The position numbers and the translations under genes were made by a program. This document shows positions 33,101-41,542 of a DNA stretch of 60,584 nt, in pieces. The notes below the pieces were generated by a model. The model was not told the origin of the DNA. It did not search any database and saw nothing but the letters and a program-made list of their open reading frames with translations. How positions within the stretch are numbered: the first letter of the stretch is position 1; the number at the start of each line of letters is the position of its first letter. The DNA comes from Oscillospiraceae bacterium (lineage in GTDB: Bacteria > Bacillota > Clostridia > Oscillospirales > Oscillospiraceae): positions 1-60,584 of the forward strand of contig CACYLY010000024.1 in NCBI GenBank assembly GCA_902775355.1, given 5' to 3'.

Positions 33101-34593
33101 GCGCGCTGCGCACGGTGCAGGTGGCCTCAGGCCTGGTGCTGGCCATGCAGCTGACCATGCTGCTGCTGGGGCTGGACGTGGTCACCGGCGCCGCGGTGAA
33201 TCTGGCCCGGGGCCGCTTCGGCGCGGACTCGCTGGCTGTTCTCTGCTGCGTCCTCACCAGTCTGGACGCGCTGTCCGTTGCCCTGGGCTTCATGGGCGCG
33301 CCCCACATGCCTCTGTGCCTCATCTCCAGCATCTCCCTGCTGGGCGTGATGCTCTCCTCCCTGGCCAGCGCCAGGGGGCTGCGCAAGGCCCTGCGGGTGC
33401 CGGCCATCGGCAAGCGCTGCTACGGCGTCACCGCCGAGGCGGAGGTCAAGGGCAGCGGCCTGACCCTGCTCAAGTCTCTGCGCCCGCCCAAGGGCTTCGT
33501 CCGCCGGGCCGAGGAGTCCGCGCCGGATGAGGACGCGTTCGCCCGCCTGGCCCCGCTGCTGGCTGTGCTGTGCCTGCTCTTTGCCCTTGTGGTGGCGCTG
33601 GCCAAGCACGCCTTTTCCGAGTTCCTGTACATTCTCACGGCGCTGCTCTGCCCCGCCGTGCCTTTAATGGCCCTGCTCTGCTTCGCCCTGCCCTATCTCT
33701 TCGGCTCCCTGCGGATCTTCCACAGCGGCGCCGCCATCGCCGGCTGGTCCGGCATCAGCGACATCGGCAGCAGCGAAAACCTGATCGTCACCGACCGGGA
33801 TCTGTTCCCCGAGGGCAGCGTGGAGATCGACACGGTCCGCATCTTCGCCGAGGTCCAGCCAGAGCTGGTGATCTCCTACGCCGGCACCATGGTCTGCGCC
33901 TCCGGCTCGGACCTGGCCCCCTGCTTCTCCCAGTTGATGGAGAAGAACAACTGCCCCATGCGCCGGGTGGAGGGCTTCGAGTATCTCCCCGGCGGCGGCA
34001 TGAAGGGCGTGATCGATGGCAGCGTGGTCCTCTGCGGCGGTCTGGATCTGATGCGGCTGATGACCGTGCGGGTCCCCTACCGGCTGGTGGGCAAGACCAC
34101 GGTGCTCCTGGCGGTGGACGGCATCCTCTGCGGCATTTTCAACATGAAGTACGAGGGGCAGCCCCAGGTGCGCAAGGCTCTGGTGGGCCTGATCCGCTCC
34201 AACCGCCACCCCATCTTCGCCATACGGGACTTTCTGGTGACGCCCGACATGCTGTCGGACTGCTTTGAGGTCGCCACCGACGGCTATGATTTCCCGCCCT
34301 ACGTGGACCGCTTCGCCATCTCCGAGGCCAAGCCCTCGGCGGACAGCAAGCTGGCCGCGGTGGTCTGCCGGGAAGGTCTGGGCCCCCTGGTCCACATGGC
34401 CGACACCGGACGGAGCATGTACCTGGCCGTGCGCCTGAATCTGCTGATCACGGCGCTGGCCGCGGTACTGGGCGTGTTCACCGTCTTTATCAAGCTCCTC
34501 TCCGCGGGCACCGTGACCATGATCTTCCTGCTGGTGTTCCTGCTGATCTGGGCCCTGCCCGTGCTCCTGATCAGCCTCTTCATGCGGCTGTAA
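30145..34593 (+). CDS. Giant disordered protein with a degenerate P-type-ATPase membrane domain
   Basis: A 1482-residue protein. Residues 1 to about 950 are low-complexity, rich in Pro, Glu, Arg and Ala, with four spaced copies of a short motif: DILAEYW (about 21), AILAEYW (223), DILSEF (403) and EILAEY (612). The C-terminal 530 residues have about eight membrane helices and the order of a P1B-type ATPase: CPAVPL near 1169 for the CPx motif, TDRDLFPEG (1216-1224) at the place of DKTGTLTEG, GGGMKGVIDGSVVLCGG for the nucleotide-binding loop, and VVCREGLGPLVHMADTGRSM for GDGxNDxPAL. All phosphorylation and hinge residues are replaced, so ATP-driven pumping is not expected. Start at ATG 30145 after AGAGG; upstream in-frame ATG 30064 lies inside the inverted repeat. 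Confidence 0.75.
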   Translation: MSCLPKEDESKKTSPDYDVRDILAEYWDQATGEEESAPAVRRSASRASLAAAPEEEQAEAVRIYRPRKEKAKEGARLAARWGEAPAEKPEAPRDEPERPSMAEPEPEAEEPAEAAAREKPDFLRSARELAAGFLSRIRGEKAAAPARELPSFDELVWGKKEEPVHIAEEEEESPLPQPEKPRREKAPEAPPMERTPKLPRRQKPQDVEVHIPEEELTGMSVNAILAEYWSGLEDEPVPPREVRIDPRETSAILRLDDDPTQLGPLQEGPSPERSAVQPPTEKTRLYRRQPQAKEKAPGKEKTRLFRLPFAAPEKASEEPGAAPQEKTRLFSRQPRTEEKTPGKEKTRIFRLPFTAPEKESLAEPEAAPAPKAETAPKPPRRPAPAPKPTADDEAEVLNLSVDDILSEFRAGSAEPEEPPAPPAGAPRSRREAARRREEEAPVPPTGAAPSAADNKFASPRRESRQEEKKRPAQQTDRASHPARSAGKGAARPARQERRPARRESRREERRASRGDSSGQDRSDADDRNRWERPNSTEPVEEEISSPPPPPLKPEEPAALFGFLRKDRKDKPEPAPAAPPAPPKKRREEVPRTASPREKTDEDVEIGAMSVDEILAEYNDIFAALPAAAEAIGAERDAEAARKARPARASEEPEAPEEPRSAPQPAPTPAEKPRSDRGRVSRMEEEAQDFLQQMRSESFGAHREEPRPQGGLRRSRHEAPAEPAAPAPEKEPEPAGNAPAPMPSVADAEWSASLRRLLGQDPAPPQPVTEPSSQEGAELQPSPRPAKGVSIPSDVVDPRFNLSGERRTTMVFGGRELDTSADADYVPPKASDKVGFHWVAGEEELPGKPLQKQPLFRRPRREKEASPEEEKEHTEGYDDRKKPEYAPDKDYDEDDEADDPGAFPSFGQYLSGLIFRGLVRLFGARRTGADGAGTMEDADEDLGPEVSPAAASKYYGSFVPGLRKRVRIGLILLAVMAWITLGLPVTGALRTVQVASGLVLAMQLTMLLLGLDVVTGAAVNLARGRFGADSLAVLCCVLTSLDALSVALGFMGAPHMPLCLISSISLLGVMLSSLASARGLRKALRVPAIGKRCYGVTAEAEVKGSGLTLLKSLRPPKGFVRRAEESAPDEDAFARLAPLLAVLCLLFALVVALAKHAFSEFLYILTALLCPAVPLMALLCFALPYLFGSLRIFHSGAAIAGWSGISDIGSSENLIVTDRDLFPEGSVEIDTVRIFAEVQPELVISYAGTMVCASGSDLAPCFSQLMEKNNCPMRRVEGFEYLPGGGMKGVIDGSVVLCGGLDLMRLMTVRVPYRLVGKTTVLLAVDGILCGIFNMKYEGQPQVRKALVGLIRSNRHPIFAIRDFLVTPDMLSDCFEVATDGYDFPPYVDRFAISEAKPSADSKLAAVVCREGLGPLVHMADTGRSMYLAVRLNLLITALAAVLGVFTVFIKLLSAGTVTMIFLLVFLLIWALPVLLISLFMRL

Positions 34594-34629
34594 TCATGCC
34601 CCTGACCCCAGCGCGGCAGTCGAAAAGAG

Positions 34630-34675
34630 AAGAAGCTGAGCTGCGTGTCTATCCTGCAGTTCAGCTTCTTTCTTT
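34630..34675 (+). terminator. Terminator after the giant protein gene
   Basis: AAGAAGCTGAGCTGC pairs with GCAGTTCAGCTTCTT (one mismatch) and is followed by TCTTTTTC. Confidence 0.85.
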
Positions 34676-34720
34676 TTCATTCCGACGTTCATTTTCCTGC
34701 CTGTGGAAGAGGTGAAAACA

Positions 34721-35263
34721 ATGTCCGAGAGAGATATGGAACGGAGCACCTGGACAAGAGTGCTCTCCAAAAAGCAGATCATCTGGGACTTTGCCCTGGG
34801 GGAGCGGCGGGGAAAGATCTCCCTGCTGAAGATCCTCGCGCTCACCGAGCCGATGATGCGAAGCTATGAGGGGCGGGAGATCGTCCTGGCCGACGCGGGA
34901 TACTGCTGGCTGCAGCTTGCCCTCGATCGCTCGCACGCCTGGTTTACCGTGATGTTCGACGAGCAGGGCCGTCTCATTCAGATCTACGTGGACGTGACCG
35001 ACGGGAACCGCGCGCTCATCGCCAATCCGCGCTTTGAGGACATGTATCTGGATTACGTGGTCCACGGCGCCCGGGTCTATGAGCTGGATCGGGACGAGCT
35101 GGATCGGGCCTTTTCCGCCGGTCTGATCTCCCGGGCGCAGTACGAAAGAGCCCTGGCAGAGGGAGAGAAGCTCTTTCGCGATCTCGTCGAACACAGGGAG
35201 GAGATCAAAGCCTTCTTCTCCGCGCGGTTTCGCGAGCTGCTGCCGGAGCTGGAGGAAGCCTGA
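34721..35263 (+). CDS. DUF402-family protein
   Basis: A 180-residue cytosolic protein. The core YCWLQLALDRSHAWFTVMFDEQGRLIQIYVDVTDGNR fits DUF402, a beta-barrel shared with the nucleotide diphosphatase FomD, and FEDMYLDYVVHG carries the acidic metal-binding residues of the fold. The C-terminal part has a helix with LDRDELDRAFSAGLISRAQYERAL, typical of the family. The ATG at 34721 follows GGAAGAGGTG; a GTG at 34703 is a weaker start. A phosphatase on nucleotides or related small substrates is likely from the family, not shown here. Confidence 0.8.
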   Translation: MSERDMERSTWTRVLSKKQIIWDFALGERRGKISLLKILALTEPMMRSYEGREIVLADAGYCWLQLALDRSHAWFTVMFDEQGRLIQIYVDVTDGNRALIANPRFEDMYLDYVVHGARVYELDRDELDRAFSAGLISRAQYERALAEGEKLFRDLVEHREEIKAFFSARFRELLPELEEA

Positions 35264-35279
35264 AACCAACTGCGAAAAC

Positions 35280-35313
35280 GAAAAAATCCATCGGCCGGGC
35301 CGGTGGATTTTTT
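35280..35313. terminator. Bidirectional terminator between convergent genes
   Basis: AAAAAATCCATCGG pairs with CCGGTGGATTTTTT. It serves the DUF402 gene from the left and the SGNH-like gene from the right. Confidence 0.9.
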
Positions 35314-35329
35314 CTGTTCCGGGAACGCC

Positions 35330-36160
35330 TTACACGGCGTGGGTCCGCAGGTACTCCAGCAGCTTCTGGAGGCCGGCGGTGTTCAGGGCCCTTCCGTTGA
35401 CGGCGGCATAGTCGGAATCCAGCCAGCCGGCCCGGTCGTTCACGGCGCTGGCGCTGTCACAGTAATAGACGCCGGTGTGCATGCAGACGATCTTGACCCA
35501 TTCGTTCACGGTCCGGATGGTGTTGGCGTTCACGCCGTCCACCCCGTTATAGCCGGTCGTGACGGAGCTCACCGAGCACACGATGATGACCGTGTTGGGA
35601 CTGGCCTCCTGGATGGAGCGGATCAGGGAGACATAGCCTTCCACAAAGCTGTCCTGATCCACGTTGTCCAGCCCGTCGGAGCCCAGGATGATGATCAGCC
35701 GGGAGGGCTGTGCCTTGGCCGCGGCCTCCGCCGGGGTGATCTCCACGCCCTCCGCCTGGTAGCGGATCAGGCACTGGGCGAAGGTGGAGGCGGGGATGTT
35801 GTCCGCGGTGCTGCCCCAGACCTGGTTAGTGGCCACGCCGCCGGAGAGCAGGGCGTAGTTCCTGAGGCCGATGGCGCTGCTGTCACACAAAAAGGTCAGC
35901 CCGTCGATATAGCCCTGGCCGGCATCGCTGCTTTCCGGCAGGGTGCGCAGCTCGCCCAGTATCTCTTCCTGCTTTTCTTCCGGCTGCTCCTCTTCCTCGG
36001 CGGCAAGCTGGTTGAGCTGCACGCCCGCCCGGTCGATGGGGCCGGAGTAGGGCAGCGCGGCCGCGATGATCAGCGCCACGAACAGCGTCAGCAGGCACAG
36101 GATGATGGCCAGCGCCCAGCCCATATTCTTGATGGTGGATAGGTTCAGTTTGCGTTTCAT
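35330..36160 (-). CDS. Membrane-anchored SGNH/GDSL-like hydrolase
   Basis: A 276-residue protein with one N-terminal membrane anchor (MGWALAIILCLLTLFVALIIAAAL) and an acidic linker (AAEEEEQPEEKQEEI). The extracellular domain has the SGNH order: FLCDSSAIGL for the nucleophile block, QPSRLIIILGSDGLDN for the block III strand (family GxND, here GSDGLDN), and TGVYYCDSASAVNDRAGW near the end where the catalytic D-x-x-H would be; the histidine is not obvious. Acyl or acetyl esterase activity on cell wall or glycan is the family role, but the catalytic set looks incomplete. The ATG at 36160 follows GGGTGATG; a second ATG lies two codons upstream. Confidence 0.65.
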   Translation of the reverse strand: MKRKLNLSTIKNMGWALAIILCLLTLFVALIIAAALPYSGPIDRAGVQLNQLAAEEEEQPEEKQEEILGELRTLPESSDAGQGYIDGLTFLCDSSAIGLRNYALLSGGVATNQVWGSTADNIPASTFAQCLIRYQAEGVEITPAEAAAKAQPSRLIIILGSDGLDNVDQDSFVEGYVSLIRSIQEASPNTVIIVCSVSSVTTGYNGVDGVNANTIRTVNEWVKIVCMHTGVYYCDSASAVNDRAGWLDSDYAAVNGRALNTAGLQKLLEYLRTHAV

Positions 36161-36177
36161 GGACATCACCCGAAAAA

Positions 36178-36335
36178 GTGAAAAGTGAACGGTGGACAGT
36201 GAACAGTGAACAGCGAAGTACGTGGGATCACTGCGCCGCCATGCCAGCAAGGACAGACTTCGGGGATTGATCCGCATATTGCCTCAGCGGGCAATTCTCA
36301 ATCTGTTCGCTGTTCTCTGTTATCTGTTCTCTCTT
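36178..36335. repeat. Intergenic element with inverted GTGAACA heptamers
   Basis: Heptamers of type GTGAACA (GTGGACAGTGAACAGTGAACAGCGAA-like, 36190-36217) on the left are matched by inverted ones (CTGTTCGCTGTTCTCTGTTATCTGTT-like, 36302-36330) on the right. The 80-base core is non-coding. Same construction as the elements at 27977 and 43277, with a different heptamer. Confidence 0.6.
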
Positions 36336-36385
36336 ATGCTGCACGGCGACCCGGGAACGAGCCGCCGTGTGATAGCGTTTCTTGC

Positions 36386-38316
36386 TTATTCGGCCTCAGC
36401 CAGAGCCTTGGCTTCCTCGATGACCTTCTGCTGCACGTTGCCGGGAGCTTCCTCGTAACGGATGAACTTGCAGGAGAAGATGCCGCGTCCCTGGGTCATG
36501 GACCGCAGGTCGATGGTGTAGGAGCTCATCTCGGCCATGGGAACCTCGGCCTCCACGGTCTGCATGCCGTCCTCGGCGGTCATGCCCAGCACGGTGCCGC
36601 GGCGCTTGGAGCTGATGTCGCTCATGATGTCGCCCAGGTTCTCATCGGGGATGGTGACCTTCAGCAGGCCGATGGGCCCACGGGGTGGTACTGGCCGTCG
36701 TACAGGGTGGCCTTCAGGCCGACCAGAGGATAGCCGGCGAGAACGCCCTTCTGCACGGCGTTGCGCAGGCCCTTTTCCACGGAGGGGAAGAAGTTCTTGG
36801 GCACGGAGCCGCCGAAGACTTCCTCGGCGAAGATCATCTCATCGGACTCCTCCTGGGGCTCGAAGCGGACCCAAACGTCGCCGAACTGGCCGGAACCGCC
36901 GGACTGCTTCTTGTGACGGCCGTGGGCCTCCACCTTGCCCTTGATCTTCTCGCGGTAGGCCACGCGGGCGGGCTTCAGCTCGGTGTCAACGCCGAAGCGG
37001 CTCTTCAGCTTGGCGCAGAGCACGTCCACCTGGATGTCGCCCTGGCCGGAGATGACCATCTGATGGGTCTCGGCGTTGTTGACCAGATTGAAGGAGATAT
37101 CCTCCTCGTTCAGGCGGGCAAGGCCGGTAGCGACCTTGTCGTCCTGGCCCTTGGTCTTGGGGGAGATGGCCATGGAGTAGCAGGGCTCGGGGATCTCGAC
37201 GGCGGGCAGCTCCTCGTCCAGCTTGGGATCGCAGACCGTGTCGCCGGTCTTCCAATCCATCTTGCCGACGGCAACGATATCGCCGCAGCAGCAGTCCTTC
37301 ACTTCGCTCATGGCCTTGCCGGTGGCGGTGTAGAGACGGCCCAGCTTGTCGGTGCTGGAGGCCCGGAGATTGCGCAGGCTCAGGTCGGAGGTGATGGCGC
37401 CCTTCATGACCTTCACAAAGCTGTACTTGCCGAACTGGTCGGACACGGTCTTGAACACGAAGCCCTGGACGGGGCCGTTGGGATCGATGCCCTCGACCTC
37501 GGAGGGATCGGGCACGTAGTCGGCGATGCCCTGCAGCAGGGCCTCGGTGCCGATATTCTGCATGGCGGCGCTGGCAAACACGGGAACCACGTCACGGGTG
37601 GCGACGCCCGCCTTGATACCGGCGATCATGTCCTCCTCGCTCAGCTCCATATCCTCGAAGAACTTCTCCATCAGCTCCTCGGTGGCGCCGGCGGCGGTCT
37701 CCATCAGCTCCATGCGCAGGTCCTCCACATGGGAGGCGTCGGCGGGGGGAACGGCGGCCTTGGCGGTCTTGCCGCCCTTGGTGATGTAAGCCACGTTTTT
37801 CACCAGGTCGATGACGCCGCTGCCGTCGGAGCAGGGGATGGTCACGGGGGCGACGATGCTGCCGTACTTCTCACGCAGCGCGTCCACCACGGCAAAGAAG
37901 TCGCCGTGCTCCTCATCGGTCTTGGAGATGACGAACAGGGTGGGCAGGTTGGCGGCCTTCAGGGTCTTCCACATGCGCTCGGCGCCGACGGAGATGCCGT
38001 CCTTGGCGGTGACCAGGATGGCGCCGGCTTCCACCGCGCGCAGGGCGCACAGGGTCTCACCCACAAAGTCGAAGTAGCCCGGGCAGTCCAGCACGTTGAT
38101 CTTCTTGCCGCCGAAGCTGATGGGAGCCAGGGAGGCGGCGATGGTGATCTGGCGCTTGATTTCCTCGGCGTCGTAGTCGCAGGCGGTGTTGCCGTCGGCC
38201 ACCTTGCCCTGACGGTCTCTCGCGCCGGTTACAAAGAGCATGCTCTCGGCCAGACTGGTCTTGCCGCTGTTGCCGTGGCCCAGGAGGGCGATGTTGCGAA
38301 TGTTTTTGGTTTCCAT
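36386..38316 (-). pseudogene. EF-G paralogue broken by an out-of-frame internal deletion
   Basis: Residues 1-545 read as an EF-G-like translational GTPase: G1 GHGNSGKT, the G3 region VLDCPGYFDF, ISKTDEEHGD at G4, then the domain II-IV order. The frame stops at 36661 just after TLYDGQYHPV. The rest of domain IV/V continues in another frame, GPIGLLKVTIPDENLGD and SDISSKRRGTVLGM, down to TAA at 36386. About 30 codons that normally lie between YHPVDSS and LLEPI are absent, so this is a deletion plus frameshift, not a simple base slip. The type is the second EF-G (FusA2-like) of Clostridia, not TetM. It might be an assembly error; if real the protein is truncated in domain IV. Confidence 0.8.
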
Positions 38317-38696
38317 GTGTTGCTTCCTCTCTAGAAACAGTCCAAATTATTATACACTAAAACCCACTCGGATGGCAAGCATTATTTTTTATAAATGTGC
38401 GGCGTCCGGGGAAAGGGAGAAGAATTCGGAATTTGGAATTCGGAATTCGGAATTCGGAGTTTGGAATTCGGAGTTCGGAGTTTGGAGTTCGGAATCTGGA
38501 GTTCGGAATTTGGAGTTCGGAATTTGGAGTTCGGAATTTGGAGTTCGGAGTTTGGGGGCCGGAGCGTTGTTGTTGGCCGCACTCCTCCTTTTGCCGCGGG
38601 ACGCCCTCCGGTATGGCGCGTTTTCCCGCCGGCACAAAAACGGGCGGCTGTCCGCCGCCCGTTTATCCGTATGTACTTCCTGTACTTCTCTGCTTT
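38317..38696. repeat. Tandem 7-bp repeat tract in a 380-base spacer
   Basis: From 38421 to 38556 about 19 tandem copies of a GGARTTY-type heptamer (GGAATTC, GGAGTTC, GGATTTG variants) follow one another. Because 7 is not a multiple of 3 and no unit combination gives a stop, all frames on both strands stay open and produce false ORFs with heptapeptide repeats (SEFGI / PNSKFRT types). The rest of the spacer shows no gene. The tract lies between the broken EF-G gene and the RCC1-like gene. Confidence 0.85.
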
Positions 38697-40052
38697 TCAG
38701 GGGTTCGGGCCGCACTGGCCGAAGCTGTTGTCCCCGGCGGCCAGCACACCGCCGTCCTCCCGCAGGGCCGCCAGATGCTGCCGCCCCAGGGAGATGGCGC
38801 TGACCTTGCTCCACTCGGAGGTGTCCGGCGCGGGGACCTCCGGATCCCAGGACCAGGTCAGCACCCGGCCGTCTCCGGTGAGAGCCGCGATCCAGCGCTC
38901 GTTGATCTGCAGATCCCGTACATTCTCCCAGGCGCTGACCTCCTTCAGCACCTCCGCGTCCTCAGGCGGGATCAGGACCCGTCCGTCCTCTGTCAGCCCG
39001 AAGACGCAGTTCCGGCTGTCGTCCGTCACGATCCGGACCACGCCGGTCCAGGAACTGGTGTCCGGCTTTGACTCGCCGGGGATATGGGTCTCGGCCAGCA
39101 CCTGTCCCTCCCGGGTGAGCCCCAGCACCACATGGTTCATGACCACCAGCTGCCGGATATCCTTCCACTCGTAGTAGGGGTTTGCCCAGCCGTAGCTGTC
39201 CAGGATCCGGTACAGGGAGGCGCCGGTGTGCACCGCGCCGTCCTCCGTCAGGTACATGGCGTAATCGGAACCCACCGCCACGTCCTGCAGGCCGGTCAGT
39301 CCCTCGGCGTCCCAGAGCATGCCCAGCACCTTCAGCAGCTTCACCCGGCCGTCCGATCTCACGGCCAGACTGTCGACCTGACCGGGGATGATGCTGACGA
39401 TGTCCTTCAGCCCGGAGGGATCGAAATTCAGGCTCGGCCCGGCGGCCAGCACCCGGCCATCGGCAGTCAGTCCCAGAAGATTGCCGGCGTCAAAAACCAG
39501 GGCCGTCACATCCGTCCAGCGGGCGGCCTCCTCGTAGCCGCCGACCTCGCCGGTGAGCCGGACCCTGCCGTCCTCCGTCAGTCCCGCCACAAAGTAGTCC
39601 GTGGCCACGACCTGCCGGATGTTCTGCCAGTCAAAGAGATCGAAGCCGAACTCCGGGGAGGCGGACTGCCCGGCGAGCTTCACCGAGCCGTCCCGGCAGA
39701 GGGCCAGGGTGTAGGTCGGCAGGGCGTAAACCTCCGCCGCGTCCTCAAAGAGCAGCGGCGTTTCGCCGGTGTTCTCCGTCGCGAGGGGCTCCGGCGCCGC
39801 TTTCGGCGTCTCCCCTTCTCCGGGCTCGGGCTCGTCGTAAGTCACCAGTTCCGCGGGCTGGCCCTCGTTCCCGAGGGGCAGCGCGCCGTTCAGGAGAAAG
39901 CGCCAGACCAGCAGGCCGCACAGGATCAGCGTCAGGATCACGATCACCGCGATGAGCCAGCCGTAGCCTTTTTTCTGTTTCAGCGGCGTGCCGCACAGGG
40001 CGCAGACCGCACGATTGTTGCGGCAGATCTGACCGCATTTGGGGCATTTCAT
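38697..40052 (-). CDS. Zinc-ribbon, single-TM protein with RCC1-like beta-propeller repeats
   Basis: A 451-residue protein. A zinc ribbon (MKCPKCGQICRNNRAVCALCG) is followed by a membrane helix (GYGWLIAVIVILTLILCGLLVW), an acidic linker and about eight RCC1-like repeats outside the cell, each with a core such as VAGLTEDGRVRLTGE, LLGLTADGRVLAAG, VFGLTEDGRVL or LAALREDGGVLAAGDNSFGQCG. RCC1-type propellers in gut Firmicutes are usually ligand or partner binding surfaces without enzymatic role. Start at ATG 40052 with GGGGGATCGCT upstream. Ends in a repeat-rich region. Confidence 0.82.
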   Translation of the reverse strand: MKCPKCGQICRNNRAVCALCGTPLKQKKGYGWLIAVIVILTLILCGLLVWRFLLNGALPLGNEGQPAELVTYDEPEPGEGETPKAAPEPLATENTGETPLLFEDAAEVYALPTYTLALCRDGSVKLAGQSASPEFGFDLFDWQNIRQVVATDYFVAGLTEDGRVRLTGEVGGYEEAARWTDVTALVFDAGNLLGLTADGRVLAAGPSLNFDPSGLKDIVSIIPGQVDSLAVRSDGRVKLLKVLGMLWDAEGLTGLQDVAVGSDYAMYLTEDGAVHTGASLYRILDSYGWANPYYEWKDIRQLVVMNHVVLGLTREGQVLAETHIPGESKPDTSSWTGVVRIVTDDSRNCVFGLTEDGRVLIPPEDAEVLKEVSAWENVRDLQINERWIAALTGDGRVLTWSWDPEVPAPDTSEWSKVSAISLGRQHLAALREDGGVLAAGDNSFGQCGPNP

Positions 40053-40160
40053 AGCGATCCCCCTTTCTTGAAACCCGCTTGTAGACATTTCGTCATTGCA
40101 TTGTAACATATTCCGCGTTTTTTTGCAAGAGGCGCTTTCCGCCTGCCCAAAGCGCGGAAA

Positions 40161-40190
40161 ACACGGGGGATGCGGCTGCATCCCCCGTGT
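40161..40190 (-). terminator. Terminator of the pyrimidine phosphorylase gene
   Basis: ACACGGGGGATGC (40161-40173) pairs exactly with GCATCCCCCGTGT (40178-40190), 28 bases past the stop codon. On the minus strand a TTTTCC tract follows. It shares its CGGGGGATGC core with the hairpin at 5354. Confidence 0.8.
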
Positions 40191-40217
40191 TCTAAAGTTC
40201 AAACCTGCACTCCGCGT

Positions 40218-41522
40218 TCAGCGGATGATGTCCTTGATGAAGGCCGGGCGCTCCACCGGCGTGTCGGACAGCTCGAAGCAGTCCCGCAGCAGGATCGCCG
40301 CCTGGGCCGCCTTTTCCGGATCGGAAGCGTGGATGGTGCCCAGGCTCTCGCCGGGCTCCACCTTGTCCCCCACCTTCTTGTTGAGCACCACGCCCACGGC
40401 CAGATCGATGTCGCTCTCCTTGGTGGCGCGGCCGCCGCCAAGGTGCATGCTCACCAGGCCCACCCGCTCGGCCTGGATGCGCTTGACATAGCCGCCCTCC
40501 GCCGCCGGAGCCGGGATCTTGATCTTCGCGTCGGGCAGGATCGAGGTGTCGTAGACCGCAGCCGGGTCGCCGCCCTGGGCCTGGACCATCTCGGCCAGCT
40601 TCTTCAGGGCGCTGCCGTCGGCGATGGTCTTCAGCATCCGCTCCCGGGCCGCCTCGATGCTGGGCTCGTAGCCGGCCTCGGCCAGCATGCAGCCGCCCAG
40701 GGTCAGGCAGAGCTCCAACAGGTCGCCCTGCTGCTCGCCCTTCAGTACCGCGATGGCCTCCTTGACCTCCACGGCGTTGCCCACGGCCCAGCCCAGAGGC
40801 TGGTCCATGTCGGTGATGACGGCGGCGCACTTGCGCCCTGCCAGGCGGCCGATGCGGGTCAGGCCCCGGGCCAGGGTGCGGGCGTCGTCCTCGGTCTTCA
40901 TAAAGGCCCCGTCGCCGCACTTCACGTCCAGCACGATCACGTCCGCGCCGGAGGCCAGCTTCTTGGACATGATGGAGGACACGATCAGGGGGATGGAGGG
41001 CACGGTGCCGGTCACGTCCCGCAGGGCGTAGATCTTTTTGTCCGCCGGCACCAGATCGGCGGTCTGGCCCATGATGGCGATGCCGATGCGGTTGACGTTT
41101 TCAAAGAAGGTCTCCTCGCTGATGGCGGTGGAGAAGCCGGGGAAGCTCTCCAGCTTGTCGATGGTGCCGCCGGTGTGGCCTAGGCCCCGGCCGGACATCT
41201 TGGCCACCTTCAGGCCCGCCGCGGCCACCATGGGGCAGAGCACCAGGCTGGTCTTGTCTCCCACGCCGCCGGTGGAGTGCTTGTCCGCCTTCACGCCCTG
41301 GATGGGGCTCAGGTCCAGCACCTCGCCGGAGTGCATCATGGCCATGGTCATGTCCAGGGTCTCCCGGTCGTCCATGCCTCGCAGGAGGATCGCCATGCAC
41401 ATGGCCGACATCTGGTAGTCCGGGATGCTCCCCTTGGTATAGCCCTGGATCATGAATTCGATCTCTTCGGTGGACAGGACGCCGCCGTCTCTCTTCTTGG
41501 CGATCAGATCGGTCATTTGCAT
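40218..41522 (-). CDS. pdp: Pyrimidine-nucleoside phosphorylase
   Basis: A 434-residue enzyme of the DeoA/Pdp family that splits uridine or thymidine with phosphate into base and (deoxy)ribose-1-phosphate. Visible: the N-terminal helical domain (DLIAKKRDGGVLSTEEIEFMIQGYTKGSIPDYQMSAM), phosphate-binding KHSTGGVGDKTSL, the loop SGRGLGHTGGTIDKLES, base-binding YALRDVTGTVPSIPLI and VLDVKCGDGAFMK, and the C-terminal domain. Full length. Start at ATG after AAGGAGATTTCAAC. Monocistronic, flanked by repeats upstream. Confidence 0.95.
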   Translation of the reverse strand: MQMTDLIAKKRDGGVLSTEEIEFMIQGYTKGSIPDYQMSAMCMAILLRGMDDRETLDMTMAMMHSGEVLDLSPIQGVKADKHSTGGVGDKTSLVLCPMVAAAGLKVAKMSGRGLGHTGGTIDKLESFPGFSTAISEETFFENVNRIGIAIMGQTADLVPADKKIYALRDVTGTVPSIPLIVSSIMSKKLASGADVIVLDVKCGDGAFMKTEDDARTLARGLTRIGRLAGRKCAAVITDMDQPLGWAVGNAVEVKEAIAVLKGEQQGDLLELCLTLGGCMLAEAGYEPSIEAARERMLKTIADGSALKKLAEMVQAQGGDPAAVYDTSILPDAKIKIPAPAAEGGYVKRIQAERVGLVSMHLGGGRATKESDIDLAVGVVLNKKVGDKVEPGESLGTIHASDPEKAAQAAILLRDCFELSDTPVERPAFIKDIIR

Positions 41523-41542
41523 GTTGAAATCTCCTTTCTATG

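Noticed and set aside
36386-38316. TetM-like ribosomal protection protein
   Set aside because: The N-terminus and domain order match the EF-G2 paralogue type; TetM-specific N-terminal and C-terminal motifs are absent.
36685-38334. 549-codon ORF on the plus strand opposite the EF-G paralogue
   Set aside because: It is a GC-rich antisense shadow: composition is His/Leu/Gly-rich without domains, while the minus strand has clear GTPase motifs.
38395-38814. Long overlapping ORFs with heptapeptide repeats on both strands, and a CRISPR-like look
   Set aside because: They arise from a pure 7-bp tandem tract without spacers; there are no unique spacers between repeats, no cas genes and no ribosome sites.
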